The notes beneath the pieces were generated by a model, which did no database searches, had not been told where the DNA came from, and was given only the letters and a program-made list of their open reading frames with translations. Position numbers and translations under genes: made by a program. This document shows positions 8,501-17,189 of a stretch of 38,453 bases of DNA, one piece after another (position 1 is the stretch's first letter; each line of letters opens with the position of its first letter). The stretch is taken from the NCBI GenBank assembly GCA_007679095.1, contig VEFU01000044.1, positions 1 to 38,453 of the forward strand, in the 5' to 3' direction. This stretch comes from Paenibacillus bovis (GTDB lineage: Bacteria > Bacillota > Bacilli > Bacillales > Bacillaceae_C).

Positions 8501-8908
8501 CTATAATTCGAAAAAAACTTCTTCAAACTTAATTTTTCTCATTAATGATTCTGGCGTATATTTGCCATTTCTCGGTGTTACTAATTCATAGTTTTGGATG
8601 ATCCATTGTGCACGCTCTCTTTTTTGATTAACTCGAAGAAAAGGTGCAATATTTTTTAATATATTTAAGACACATTCTTTTTTCTTTATATTTAATGTAT
8701 ATGAATTTTTATGTCGCTGAGGGTTATAGTTCTTTTTATTGCTAATATAGCCTCCTGTCAATGTAATAAGATAATGTAATAATTCCAAATCTGTAGAAGA
8801 AATCGTAATACATGGTCTTCTATGTTCATTTTCATGCATTCTTGTCAACGTGATTGTTCCTTCACCATCCACTATCCCTGCTAAATAAGCAGCTTCCCAT
8901 TTTTCGAT
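8501..8908 (-). CDS. Single-motif LAGLIDADG endonuclease, start codon missing or non-standard
   Basis: Reading upstream of the first GTG (8872) in the same frame gives IEKWEAAYLAGIVDGEG, a clear LAGLIDADG motif. The true protein therefore begins near 8908, about 135 residues long. Enzymes of this family with one motif act as homodimers and cut long DNA sites, usually to spread introns, inteins or themselves. No ATG, GTG or TTG lies between the in-frame stop (8924-8926) and the motif. An ATC at 8908 sits at correct spacing from GGGAGAG, so it is either an unusual start or a mutated one. A GTG start at 8872 would remove half the motif. No intron or intein is visible around it. Confidence 0.65.
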   Translation of the reverse strand: MEKWEAAYLAGIVDGEGTITLTRMHENEHRRPCITISSTDLELLHYLITLTGGYISNKKNYNPQRHKNSYTLNIKKKECVLNILKNIAPFLRVNQKRERAQWIIQNYELVTPRNGKYTPESLMRKIKFEEVFFEL

Positions 8909-9043
8909 TTTAAATCTCTCCCTTTATAGTTACTTTTATTTCCTATAAACTATTTCATCTATTTTGAATATGAAGTACAAAGTTTCCAATTTACACTGTA
9001 CAATAAACTAAATCTAATGATTAATAAATTGGAGATGAAAGAC

Positions 9044-9412
9044 TTGAATGATAATTTAAAGCAACATTTAAAAGATTTAGAAGAAAGCCATATAGCATTA
9101 AATATTCGAAATGATCCTGATAAACTAGCTAATATATTAGCGGATGATTTCATGGAAATAGGTAGTTCAGGATATATATATGATAAAAAAGACTGTCTGG
9201 AATTTGGGGTTGTATTGACGGAAATGTCGCTCCATAACTATGAAATCCATCCATTAGCCAAAGATGTTGTGTTAGCAACATACTTAATCGTTGATAAAAC
9301 AAGAGAACGAAATACACTTCGTAGTTCCATCTGGAAGTATATCGATGGGAAATGGCAGCTCTACTTTCACCAAGGCACGATAACGCAGTTGCAAATAACG
9401 GATACATATTAG
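9044..9412 (+). CDS. DUF4440 / NTF2-like (SnoaL-fold) protein
   Basis: This small cytoplasmic protein of 122 residues fits the DUF4440/nuclear-transport-factor-2-like fold. It has an N-terminal helix pair with HxALN-RND--LA-ILADDF-EIGSSG, then strands ending in SSIWKY-DGKWQLYFHQGT. Family members are small cone-shaped barrels that bind ligands or act as simple enzymes; the substrate here is unknown. The TTG at 9044 is chosen because GGAG at 9031-9034 lies 9 bases upstream. An in-frame ATG at 9017 lacks a ribosome site. It stands alone, with the S8-like gene 97 bases downstream. Confidence 0.7.
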   Translation: MNDNLKQHLKDLEESHIALNIRNDPDKLANILADDFMEIGSSGYIYDKKDCLEFGVVLTEMSLHNYEIHPLAKDVVLATYLIVDKTRERNTLRSSIWKYIDGKWQLYFHQGTITQLQITDTY

Positions 9413-9508
9413 AGGTAAAGATTAGTTGATTTAGTGTAAAAAAACAAGATAGACAATTTGATATGATAAATAGAGTATTTAGACAATGTCACCATAAGGA
9501 GGAATGAA

Positions 9509-10987
9509 ATGTACACTTCTTTTTTGGCTGATCCAAATTGGGAGAGATTAGGTTTTGAAATGCCACCTGACGAAACAAACGCGGGCAAAGGGATTGGAAT
9601 TGTAATCACAGATACAGCAATCCATCACCCGCTCATTCAACATTTGGCAGGGAGATTAAAAAGAGTAACTGTAAGTGAGGATTTATCTGTTAACTGTGTT
9701 GATATTATTCTTGAAGAACCACAGGAATCTTCACCTTATCCTAGTTATGCAGAACATGGAATGATGTCTTTATTTCTATTATCCCACCTTCCCTTTGAGG
9801 TTAACGGAAAAAAGTATGTTGGACTAGTACCGAATGCAACCTTTATTATGATAGATTCGCATGATCCCGTTCAATTGAAAAAAGGAATGGAATGGATTAT
9901 GGAGAGACGTGAAGAATGGAATATTAAAATTGTTATTAACCTCCAAATTATTGGAGGTGATCCGAGTATTAGGCCAACTTGTGATGAACCTCTTGTTCAA
10001 GCAATGAAGCCAGCTTTATATTCTGGTGTATTAGTGATCCAAGCTAATGGCAATTCACCTGCAATTAATAGTAATTCTCCGATTGATTTTTTTGCGATTG
10101 GTGGAAGTGATGATCATGGACAAGCTAATAACATGAAAAAACCGTATCCTCAGGCAACTATTGGAATGAATGGTGATGGCCACTTTAGACCCGATATTTT
10201 GGCACCGTTTACCTATTTGCCTGCACCTTACTATCATGCTAGAGAAACAGACTTATATACTCCTTACTATAATCCTGCAGTTTCAAATGTAAAAGTATCC
10301 TATTTCGGAGGAACTTGTGGATCGGCTACATTAATAGGTGGAGTGTGTGCATATATTCTCGCAAAGTACCCAAAACTTACTGTAGATGAATTAAGAGCTG
10401 CGTTAATTCACTTTGGAACGCCATTAGGAAATAATCAACAACTTCTTCCAATGGTTAATGTGGCAAAAACATTACATGCTATTGAAACGGAACAATTGAT
10501 TCCATCGGTTCCGAGTTCTCTAAAAAAATCACTTAGACATGAAAGTTTGATTAAAGAATTAAAAAGAGGAATAGAATTAACTAAGCTAATAGAACAAAAA
10601 AGTATATCAAGAGAAGAATTATGGAAATTTGTCGATGATCCGTCTCCTTACGTACAAAAAGTAGCGATATGGGGACTTCATAAACCATCTGATAATAGAG
10701 AAAGAGCGTTAGCATGGAAGTACTTTTACAATTTAAAAGATGATCGATTAGGTGTTAGAGAAGCATGGAGTTATATGCTACTTTTTGGAGCAATAAAAGA
10801 GGAACTAAATCAATGGATGCGAGTAGTAACCGATTCATCTACTGATGTAAGACATTGTGTAAAGCATTTTTTAGCACAATATTATCCTGAAGCACCCAGC
10901 TTAGAACATACACCGGATACTAACAAGGAAGTCATACAAATGATTGCTGATCCTGTTTTAAGGTGGTATAAAAGTTTAATCATATGA
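9509..10987 (+). CDS. Cytoplasmic subtilase-fold (S8) protein with Cys at the nucleophile position and a HEAT-like C-terminus
   Basis: This 492-residue protein has a subtilase core at residues 28-330. Asp35 (VITDTAI), His83 (AEHG) and the oxyanion-hole Asn182 (ANGNS) are in place. In the motif normally GTSMA-P--AG it reads GTCGSATLIGG, so the nucleophile position is Cys270, with a Ser two residues later. It could be a cysteine-variant protease, use the shifted Ser, or be inactive. There is no signal peptide or propeptide, so it should act inside the cell. Residues about 340-480 are short paired helices (DDPSPYVQKVAIWGL, DSSTDVRHCVKHF) that look like HEAT repeats and may bind a partner. The AGGAGG site is strong. 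It is a single-gene unit with its own terminator. Confidence 0.75.
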   Translation: MYTSFLADPNWERLGFEMPPDETNAGKGIGIVITDTAIHHPLIQHLAGRLKRVTVSEDLSVNCVDIILEEPQESSPYPSYAEHGMMSLFLLSHLPFEVNGKKYVGLVPNATFIMIDSHDPVQLKKGMEWIMERREEWNIKIVINLQIIGGDPSIRPTCDEPLVQAMKPALYSGVLVIQANGNSPAINSNSPIDFFAIGGSDDHGQANNMKKPYPQATIGMNGDGHFRPDILAPFTYLPAPYYHARETDLYTPYYNPAVSNVKVSYFGGTCGSATLIGGVCAYILAKYPKLTVDELRAALIHFGTPLGNNQQLLPMVNVAKTLHAIETEQLIPSVPSSLKKSLRHESLIKELKRGIELTKLIEQKSISREELWKFVDDPSPYVQKVAIWGLHKPSDNRERALAWKYFYNLKDDRLGVREAWSYMLLFGAIKEELNQWMRVVTDSSTDVRHCVKHFLAQYYPEAPSLEHTPDTNKEVIQMIADPVLRWYKSLII

Positions 10988-10996
10988 ATGATAGAA

Positions 10997-11036
10997 AAAA
11001 TCCTGTCACTTACTAAATCCGGAGTGGCAGGATTTT
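10997..11036 (+). terminator. Terminator of the subtilase-like gene
   Basis: AAAATCCTGTCACT pairs with AGTGGCAGGATTTT around a loop of 12 bases, with one G-U pair. It begins 10 bases after the stop codon at 10987. The rest of the gap up to 11294 shows no coding frame or recognised element. Confidence 0.75.
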
Positions 11037-11294
11037 GATGTTGGATGTATTAGTAATTCCCTTAATCTAGTTATTTTCGCTACTTTTCTAACGAAAACAC
11101 TCCTTTGAAGTAGATAGCCTGCAATCTTATTCGCTTTTTGTTTTAACCCTTCTTCCTTATTGATAAATAGTCATTCTTTTTCTCAATAAAGATAATTCGA
11201 CAAAAGTGGCGTTTTCCCTTCTTCTATTGCAGGTTATTCTTATGGAACAGCGAATATAGTTATATAAGTCAAAAATCCCAGGTGAGGTGTGAAT

Positions 11295-11783
11295 ATGGCG
11301 ATTCGAACTGCTGCAAGAGCGGTAATAATTAAGGACGGCTCCTTACTAGTTTTAAGAAGAACGGGTGTACAAGGTGAGTTTTATGTTCTACCAGGTGGTG
11401 GACAAGAGCATGGCGAAAGCATTTTTGACACCCTTAAAAGAGAAGTGCTGGAAGAGGTTAGTTTACATGTTGAAATGGAACAACTTTTATTTATAAATGA
11501 ATTTATTGCAAAGAGAGACTCGTTATTTCCAGAAGAGGACGGAGATATACATCAAATTGATTTTACCTTCTTATGTAAAATTACATCGGAAAAAGAAGCT
11601 GAAGTCGGAGAAACACCGGATGTATTTCAAATTGGAATAGAATGGATTCGATTATCAGAGATTACCGATTACAATAAGCATCCTAAAGACGATGTGAACT
11701 TCATCATGGGAGCACCTACAAGGGATATGTTGGCAAAATGGATTCAAGATCGGGAGAATTTTAAAACACCGATATTTATTTAG
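11295..11783 (+). CDS. Nudix hydrolase
   Basis: This protein of about 162 residues carries the Nudix box G-x5-E-x7-REVLEEV from residue 35, in the form GQEHGESIFDTLKREVLEEV. Nudix enzymes split nucleoside diphosphates linked to another group. The substrate cannot be inferred; sequences of this type are often annotated as MutT-like. The ATG at 11295 is preferred over a GTG at 11289 because AGGTGAGG lies 7 bases upstream of it. It is the first of four closely spaced genes (to 13480) that alternate Nudix and HAD families and probably form one operon. Confidence 0.85.
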   Translation: MAIRTAARAVIIKDGSLLVLRRTGVQGEFYVLPGGGQEHGESIFDTLKREVLEEVSLHVEMEQLLFINEFIAKRDSLFPEEDGDIHQIDFTFLCKITSEKEAEVGETPDVFQIGIEWIRLSEITDYNKHPKDDVNFIMGAPTRDMLAKWIQDRENFKTPIFI

Positions 11784-11798
11784 TTGGAGGGATATGCA

Positions 11799-12350
11799 AT
11801 GAACATCCAAGCTATTTTCATAGATAGGGACGGGACAATCGGTGGAGGAAAGGAAGTTCTATATCCGGGAGTGTTTCAGCTTTTTCCACATGTGGCTAAC
11901 TCTATACAGCAATTAATGAATGCAGGTGTTTTAATTTGTTCTTTTACAAATCAACCAGGAATCTCTCGAGGAGAAGCTACAGTAGACAGTTTTTTCGAAG
12001 AACTTATTAACTTTGAATTTGATAAAATTTATCTTTGTCCACATCAACATACAGAAGGTTGTCCATGTAGAAAACCTTCTTCTGGAATGCTACAAAAAGC
12101 CGCAAAGGAAAATAATTTGGATTTGCGGAAATGTGTAGTAGTCGGTGATCGCTGGACGGACTTAGTTGCAGCGGACGAAGTTGGATGTATAAAAATACTA
12201 GTGAAAACCGGCAGCGGTGAAGAGGCTTATCAAAAGTATATTCATAATGAGTATTTTGGTCGCTGGGCAGAAGTGACTCCTGATTTTGTAGCAAAAGATT
12301 TCAATGAGGCGGTTAGGTGGATAATCAATATAGGTAATGCTCATGAATGA
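11799..12350 (+). CDS. HAD-IIIA phosphatase (HisB-N/GmhB-like)
   Basis: This HAD hydrolase of 183 residues has the nucleophile motif FIDRDGTI, a threonine motif SFTNQPG, and the lysine/aspartate motifs RKPSSGM and VVGDRWTDL. A cysteine-histidine loop, CPHQHTEGCPC, just before the lysine is the zinc-binding signature of histidinol-phosphatase and heptose-bisphosphatase (GmhB) relatives. It therefore likely removes phosphate from a small sugar or amino-alcohol phosphate. The start is the ATG at 11799, 7 bases after TTGGAGG. It begins 15 bases after the first Nudix gene and precedes the second. Confidence 0.85.
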   Translation: MNIQAIFIDRDGTIGGGKEVLYPGVFQLFPHVANSIQQLMNAGVLICSFTNQPGISRGEATVDSFFEELINFEFDKIYLCPHQHTEGCPCRKPSSGMLQKAAKENNLDLRKCVVVGDRWTDLVAADEVGCIKILVKTGSGEEAYQKYIHNEYFGRWAEVTPDFVAKDFNEAVRWIINIGNAHE

Positions 12351-12366
12351 GAAAGGATAGTGAAAA

Positions 12367-12813
12367 ATGGCTGGTTATATCCAAGAACTACGAAAATTAA
12401 TCGGGAGTAGACCAATCATTCTAATTGGATCGACAATAATTGTGATGAATGATGAAAAGGAAATTTTATTTCAACATCGATCTGATACTAAAGAATGGGG
12501 CTTACCAGGTGGGGCAATGGAATTAGGGGAAAGCTTGGAAGAAACAGCTGCACGCGAGTTATATGAAGAAGCAGGATTAAGAGCGGAGCATTATAAGTTC
12601 ATCGATATTTTGTCAGGAGCAAATCTTTATTATCAATATCCGAATGGTGATGAAATATTTAATGTAATATGTGTATACATTGCAGAAGGGGTAAGTGGTG
12701 AATTAGCAATAAATGATGATGAAGGCTTGGCTCTAAAGTATTTCTCTCTACATAACTTACCAAAAAATATGGATGAAAGAGCGAGATTGATTTTAGAGAA
12801 GCACTTTATCTAA
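12367..12813 (+). CDS. Nudix hydrolase
   Basis: This protein of 148 residues has a textbook Nudix box at about 44-66 (GGAMELGESLEETAARELYE, then EAG). The N-terminal SRPIILIGSTIIVMND strand and QHRSDTKEWGLPGG segment match a common Bacillus Nudix subgroup of unknown substrate. It is separated by 16 bases from both neighbours. Its pairing with HAD phosphatases fits stepwise clean-up of a nucleotide-type phosphate ester, first splitting the diphosphate and then removing the phosphate; this is inference. Confidence 0.85.
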   Translation: MAGYIQELRKLIGSRPIILIGSTIIVMNDEKEILFQHRSDTKEWGLPGGAMELGESLEETAARELYEEAGLRAEHYKFIDILSGANLYYQYPNGDEIFNVICVYIAEGVSGELAINDDEGLALKYFSLHNLPKNMDERARLILEKHFI

Positions 12814-12829
12814 ACTTGGAGGTTGAAAA

Positions 12830-13480
12830 ATGACACTAGCAGTCATTTTTGATATGGACGGAACACTATTTCAAACAAATAAAATATTAGAGCTATCACT
12901 AGAAGATACATTTAACTATTTACGAAAACAAAATAAATGGGATACCGTAACTCCTATTAATACATACCGAGAAATAATGGGGGCGCCTCTACCAATAGTT
13001 TGGGAAACTTTATTGCCTAATCATTCTCTGGATGTAAGAAAAGAAACCGATACCTACTTCCTTCATAGCTTAATAGAAAATATACAATATGGAAAAGGTG
13101 CATTATATTCGAATGCAAAAGAAACTTTCGAATTTTTGAAGGAAAATGATTATGAAATCTATATTGCAAGTAATGGGTTGATAAAATACTTAAAAGCAAT
13201 TGTAAATTACTACCATCTCGACGATTGGGTAACTGAGACATTCAGTATTGAACAAATTAATACTCTGAATAAATCAGACTTGGTTCAATTCATCATAAAG
13301 AATTATAAGATTACGAATGGTGCTGTAGTTGGAGATCGGCTATCAGATATACTAGCAGCTAAAAATAATGGTTTACTTTCAATTGGATGTAATTTTGATT
13401 TTGCTAGAGAAGATGAGCTTGATCAAGCAGATTTTGTGATAGATGACTTACTACAAATAACATCGATTCTAGTAAAATAA
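12830..13480 (+). CDS. HAD-superfamily phosphatase (phosphoglycolate-phosphatase-like)
   Basis: This 216-residue HAD hydrolase with a helical cap starts FDMDGTLFQTNK (nucleophile and acid Asp near the N-terminus). It has a SNG threonine-type motif (IYIASNG) and a final GDRLSDILAAK motif. The general family covers phosphoglycolate phosphatase and beta-phosphoglucomutase relatives. The cap sequence does not identify the substrate. An AGGTTG site precedes the ATG. It closes the Nudix-HAD-Nudix-HAD run. The 230 bases that follow hold no recognised gene. Confidence 0.85.
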   Translation: MTLAVIFDMDGTLFQTNKILELSLEDTFNYLRKQNKWDTVTPINTYREIMGAPLPIVWETLLPNHSLDVRKETDTYFLHSLIENIQYGKGALYSNAKETFEFLKENDYEIYIASNGLIKYLKAIVNYYHLDDWVTETFSIEQINTLNKSDLVQFIIKNYKITNGAVVGDRLSDILAAKNNGLLSIGCNFDFAREDELDQADFVIDDLLQITSILVK

Positions 13481-13710
13481 AGAAATAACAATTAGTGGGC
13501 ATTGATATTCGAGCTGTATTTCTAGACCATGATATCACAAAGGCTGGTAATAAACTATTGGGTACCAAAAGAATTGATACAAGTGCAATGTAGAAATAAT
13601 CATCCGAACTAGTGCATATCCTAAACAGAAATGATTCCATTGATTCATTTCTTTGGTTCCTTCATTTGTTAATATTAAGTAGTTAAACTGAAGAAGAAAG
13701 GATGATACAT

Positions 13711-14325
13711 ATGTTCAAAAAAATCGCTGCAGATGCTCTTGGGTTATCAGATATTGGAAAAATTATTTCGCCTGCTGATTATGATAAAACCGATGCTGAT
13801 GATTACGTAATGCATGAGGATAATGAAAAAATTTATTTCCTAATTAAAACAAAAGCAGATGAGTATTGCTTTACGAATTTAGCATTAATTCATGTAGATG
13901 GAGATAGTGCTATTTCGTCGAAAAGAACATTGAAGCGCTATACGTATTCTCAGCATAAGATTTCTAATGTGTTACTGGAAACAGCCGGGAAGATTGATAT
14001 GGATGTAGAGATAAAATTTAAGTTTGGCAATCAACAATTTGATATTGATGTTAGGAAGGATCAAATTGAACAACTGAAGGACTTATATAAATCACTCCTT
14101 CGTATTGCGGAAATTACGCATCATAATGAAATTTATACAAATATGGCAACACAAAGTCTCGATAAAGCGGTCAGTGTATTACAAAATTCGAGAACAGACG
14201 ATAGTCAACTAGCGGATACGTATAAAGGGCTAACGGAGTTTGGTTTTGAATGGTTAGCTTCGACACGTGAGAAATATCATACTTCTGATTTTGGTAGTGT
14301 TTTTGAAAAATATATTAATAATTAG
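13711..14325 (+). CDS. YvbH-like bacterial PH-domain protein
   Basis: This 204-residue protein resembles Bacillus subtilis YvbH. It has an N-terminal PH-like domain (residues about 1-125, MFKKIAADALGLSDIGKII onwards, strands such as KIYFLIKTKADEYCFTN and a conserved SSKRTLKRYTYS segment). A helical C-terminal oligomerisation region follows. The biological role is not established; YvbH-type PH domains form rings. There is no signal peptide. The ATG at 13711 is chosen because GAAAGGA lies 8 bases upstream. It is a single gene ending in a terminator. Confidence 0.75.
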   Translation: MFKKIAADALGLSDIGKIISPADYDKTDADDYVMHEDNEKIYFLIKTKADEYCFTNLALIHVDGDSAISSKRTLKRYTYSQHKISNVLLETAGKIDMDVEIKFKFGNQQFDIDVRKDQIEQLKDLYKSLLRIAEITHHNEIYTNMATQSLDKAVSVLQNSRTDDSQLADTYKGLTEFGFEWLASTREKYHTSDFGSVFEKYINN

Positions 14326-14330
14326 AAATC

Positions 14331-14360
14331 AAATCACCTTATCTGATAAGGTGATTTTTT
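14331..14360 (+). terminator. Terminator of the YvbH-like gene
   Basis: AATCACCTTATC pairs perfectly with GATAAGGTGATT around one base and is followed by a run of T. It begins about 6 bases after the stop. Confidence 0.85.
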
Positions 14361-14452
14361 TATTATTACAGCTTTAGCAAGTATTTACATAATTATTCCT
14401 AAATTACCCATACTGAGATTAATACTTTAGATTTAATAATGAGGGATAAGCT

Positions 14453-16141
14453 ATGTCATTGTGGAAAAAGAAGAGGAATCATCTCAACAAGCAGAAAAAG
14501 AATAACCAAGTTCCACATGTCCAATTAGAGAAATATGAGAATAAAGAAATAAGCGGTGACTTATCGGAGACAATCACTTTTATCAATAAAGTAATAGGAG
14601 ATAATTCTGACTTCATCGTACGTAAGATTACCATCTTCGGAACATTTAAAGTTGCGGTATTTTATATATCCAATTTAATTGATGTATCGAGTGTTAATGA
14701 AGACTTATTAAGACCATTACTTTATCCGCCCCAACATGTGAATACAAAGGAAATAAATCGCTTAAATATTATTCAGCTACTAGAGGAAGAAGTACTGTAT
14801 CACAGTGAAATTACACACGAATCAAAAGTGTATGCACTTGTAGAAGCTATTTTAGCAGGTGAAACGGTAATTGCTATTGATGGAGTTCAAGAAGCATTTC
14901 GTATTGATACTCGTGAAGTAGAGAAACGATCTATCACTTCTCCAGAAACCGAACAAGTAATCATCGGTCCAAGAGAAGGGTTTATTGAAAGATTAGGAAC
15001 AAATATTGGCTTATTACGGTATCGTTTACCATCATCAGATTTTTGTGTGAAAACGATGACGATTGGCAGAATTACTAAAACAAAAGTTGCTATATGTTAT
15101 TTGAAAGGGATCGCAAATCCAGTATTAATAGAAGAAGTCGAAAAACGACTAAAAAAAATTGATATTGATGCAATTCTCGACGCCGGTTATCTCGAGCAAT
15201 TTCTAGAAGACAATCATTTAACACCCTTTCCACAAACATTATTAACAGAAAGACCAGACAGTACAGTTGGGAATTTGATTGAAGGTAGAGTAGCTGTACT
15301 CCTGGATGGATCTCCATTTGCATTACTTGTTCCTGTTGTCTTTAGTCAATTCTATCAGGCAACGGAAGATTATTCATCAAGATTTGTATTGGGGAGTTTT
15401 ATCCGTCTAGTTCGGATGTTAGCACTAGTATTCTCTCTTGTCTTTCCTTCGCTATACGTTTCCTTTATATCATTCAATCCAGAATTACTACCTACTGAAT
15501 TTGCAGTTGCAGTTGCTGGAGGAAGGGCAGGAGTACCATACCCGGCTGTAATAGAGGTTTTGATTATGGAAGGAGCAATGGAAATACTCCGGGAAGCAAC
15601 CGTCCGCTTGCCAAAGCAAATTGGTGGGGCATTATCGATTGTTGGGGTATTAATTATCGGTCAAGCAGCTGTGGAAGCAGGTCTATCAAGTCCTATTACC
15701 GTTGTAGTAATAGCAATGACAACAATTGGTTCTTTCGCTACACCAGTATATGGAGCATCCTTTGCGTTAAGAATGTTACGGTTTCCTTTGGTAATCCTTG
15801 CAGGTATTTTTGGTCTTTATGGAGTAATGATTGGTCTTATTGTGATACTCAATCACATGTTGTCTTTAAAATCGTATGGTATTCCATATATGAGCCCAGT
15901 CTCTCCTGGAAATCCAGAGGGAATGAAGGATGTTATCATTCGTTTTCCGTTTCAATGGATGCCGAGAAGACCAATCATTTTTCATCCTGAAAATGATATT
16001 CGAGTAGGTATGAATAAAGAAATTCAGACAGAATCGAACAACCCTTTAGATATACCTCTTGAGAATAAAGGAAAGGATGACCAGAAAGGTGACAAAGACA
16101 AAGGAAATAACACTAGTACAAACGGCAACAATACTAATTAG
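14453..16141 (+). CDS. Spore germination receptor A subunit (GerA family)
   Basis: This 562-residue protein is the A subunit of a GerA-type germinant receptor, which sits in the inner spore membrane and responds to nutrients. The first 280 residues are the soluble part, with conserved segments such as NKVIGDNSDFIVRK, GETVIAIDG and REGFIERLGTN. Membrane segments follow from about residue 320, including the family motif around PELLPTEFAVAVAGGRAGVP. The last 50 residues are hydrophilic and rich in Asn, Lys and Asp. The gene overlaps the B-subunit start by about 65 bases. Which nutrient is sensed cannot be told. Confidence 0.95.
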   Translation: MSLWKKKRNHLNKQKKNNQVPHVQLEKYENKEISGDLSETITFINKVIGDNSDFIVRKITIFGTFKVAVFYISNLIDVSSVNEDLLRPLLYPPQHVNTKEINRLNIIQLLEEEVLYHSEITHESKVYALVEAILAGETVIAIDGVQEAFRIDTREVEKRSITSPETEQVIIGPREGFIERLGTNIGLLRYRLPSSDFCVKTMTIGRITKTKVAICYLKGIANPVLIEEVEKRLKKIDIDAILDAGYLEQFLEDNHLTPFPQTLLTERPDSTVGNLIEGRVAVLLDGSPFALLVPVVFSQFYQATEDYSSRFVLGSFIRLVRMLALVFSLVFPSLYVSFISFNPELLPTEFAVAVAGGRAGVPYPAVIEVLIMEGAMEILREATVRLPKQIGGALSIVGVLIIGQAAVEAGLSSPITVVVIAMTTIGSFATPVYGASFALRMLRFPLVILAGIFGLYGVMIGLIVILNHMLSLKSYGIPYMSPVSPGNPEGMKDVIIRFPFQWMPRRPIIFHPENDIRVGMNKEIQTESNNPLDIPLENKGKDDQKGDKDKGNNTSTNGNNTN

Positions 16142-17183
16142 TACGGTTATTGGTGTTGGAGTATTACGATTGCCATTAATAGCTGTTGAATACGGAGATA
16201 CTGCCGCTCCAATTCTTACATTCGTAGCTACTATCTGCTCTTTTATCATGCTTATTGTACTTTGTAAACTCGGTATTCGCTTTCCGAATCAAACGATTAT
16301 TGAATATAGTGAAGAAATTGTAGGGAAGTGGCTAGGAAAACTATATAGTATTGTTGTTATTGTTTTTTTTACGATATTAACTGGTTTGACTTCTAGAGAA
16401 TTTGGGGCAGTAGTTGTTACAGCTGTGTTGAAAGAAACCCCTATAGAGGTAACAGTTATTGTAATGCTATTACTAGCAGCTATTTTTACACGAGATGATT
16501 TAAATACATTTACGTATATTCACAATTTCTATGTTCCGGCTATTTTAATACCAGCTATCATAATAGTAGCTGTGTCATTAAAAGATGCCAATGTACTGTA
16601 TTTGCAACCGATAGTAGCAACAGTGGATAAAGACATGTTTACTGGAGTTTTGACAATTACAGCTTTATTTCAAGGTGCATTTATTATGAGCTTGATTATT
16701 CCGTACATGCAAAAAGAAAAAAAAGCTATAAAAGCAGCTTTTTGGGGTATTTTGATTTCAGGTGGACTATATGTAATGATCGTTATTGCTTCCTTGGCAG
16801 TATTTGGACCGGAAGAATTAAAAAAAACAATGTGGCCAACGCTTGAATTGGCGAGGGCTACATCATTACCCGGGAATTTATTACAAAGGTTAGATGTAGT
16901 CTTTTTAGCGGTTTGGGTAACAGCTGTATTCACAACGATATTCTCAAGCTATATGTTTACTGTATATTCAATGAGCAAATTTTTAAAATTAAAAAATCAT
17001 AAGCTCTTTACTTTTTTTATCCTCCCTATCGTGTTTGTGATTGCAATGATTCACCAGGATACGGTTGAAATGTATCAGATTATTAGTATCTTTGGGAGAC
17101 TAGGACTCATTGCTACAATAGTTATTCCAATATTACTTTTGTTCATAGCAAAAATAAGAAAACTTAAAGCGAAGGGAGAGTGA
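16077..17183 (+). CDS. Spore germination receptor B subunit (GerB family, APC-fold)
   Basis: This protein of about 368 residues is almost entirely hydrophobic, with around ten membrane helices and the APC-transporter fold of GerB subunits. The first helix contains STVIGVGVLRLP, typical of the family. The B subunit binds the germinant and, with A, forms the receptor. The ATG at 16077 is chosen because AAAGGA precedes it; a TTG at 16059 is the alternative. It overlaps the end of the A-subunit gene and is followed after 6 bases by the C-subunit gene. Confidence 0.93.
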   Translation: MTRKVTKTKEITLVQTATILISTVIGVGVLRLPLIAVEYGDTAAPILTFVATICSFIMLIVLCKLGIRFPNQTIIEYSEEIVGKWLGKLYSIVVIVFFTILTGLTSREFGAVVVTAVLKETPIEVTVIVMLLLAAIFTRDDLNTFTYIHNFYVPAILIPAIIIVAVSLKDANVLYLQPIVATVDKDMFTGVLTITALFQGAFIMSLIIPYMQKEKKAIKAAFWGILISGGLYVMIVIASLAVFGPEELKKTMWPTLELARATSLPGNLLQRLDVVFLAVWVTAVFTTIFSSYMFTVYSMSKFLKLKNHKLFTFFILPIVFVIAMIHQDTVEMYQIISIFGRLGLIATIVIPILLLFIAKIRKLKAKGE

Positions 17184-17189
17184 AATATT

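Noticed and set aside
13490-13600. Possible gene remnant after the second HAD gene
   Set aside because: A short frame (GIDIRAVFLDHDITKAG) is visible, but it matches no family I recognise and has no start or ribosome site; too weak to annotate.
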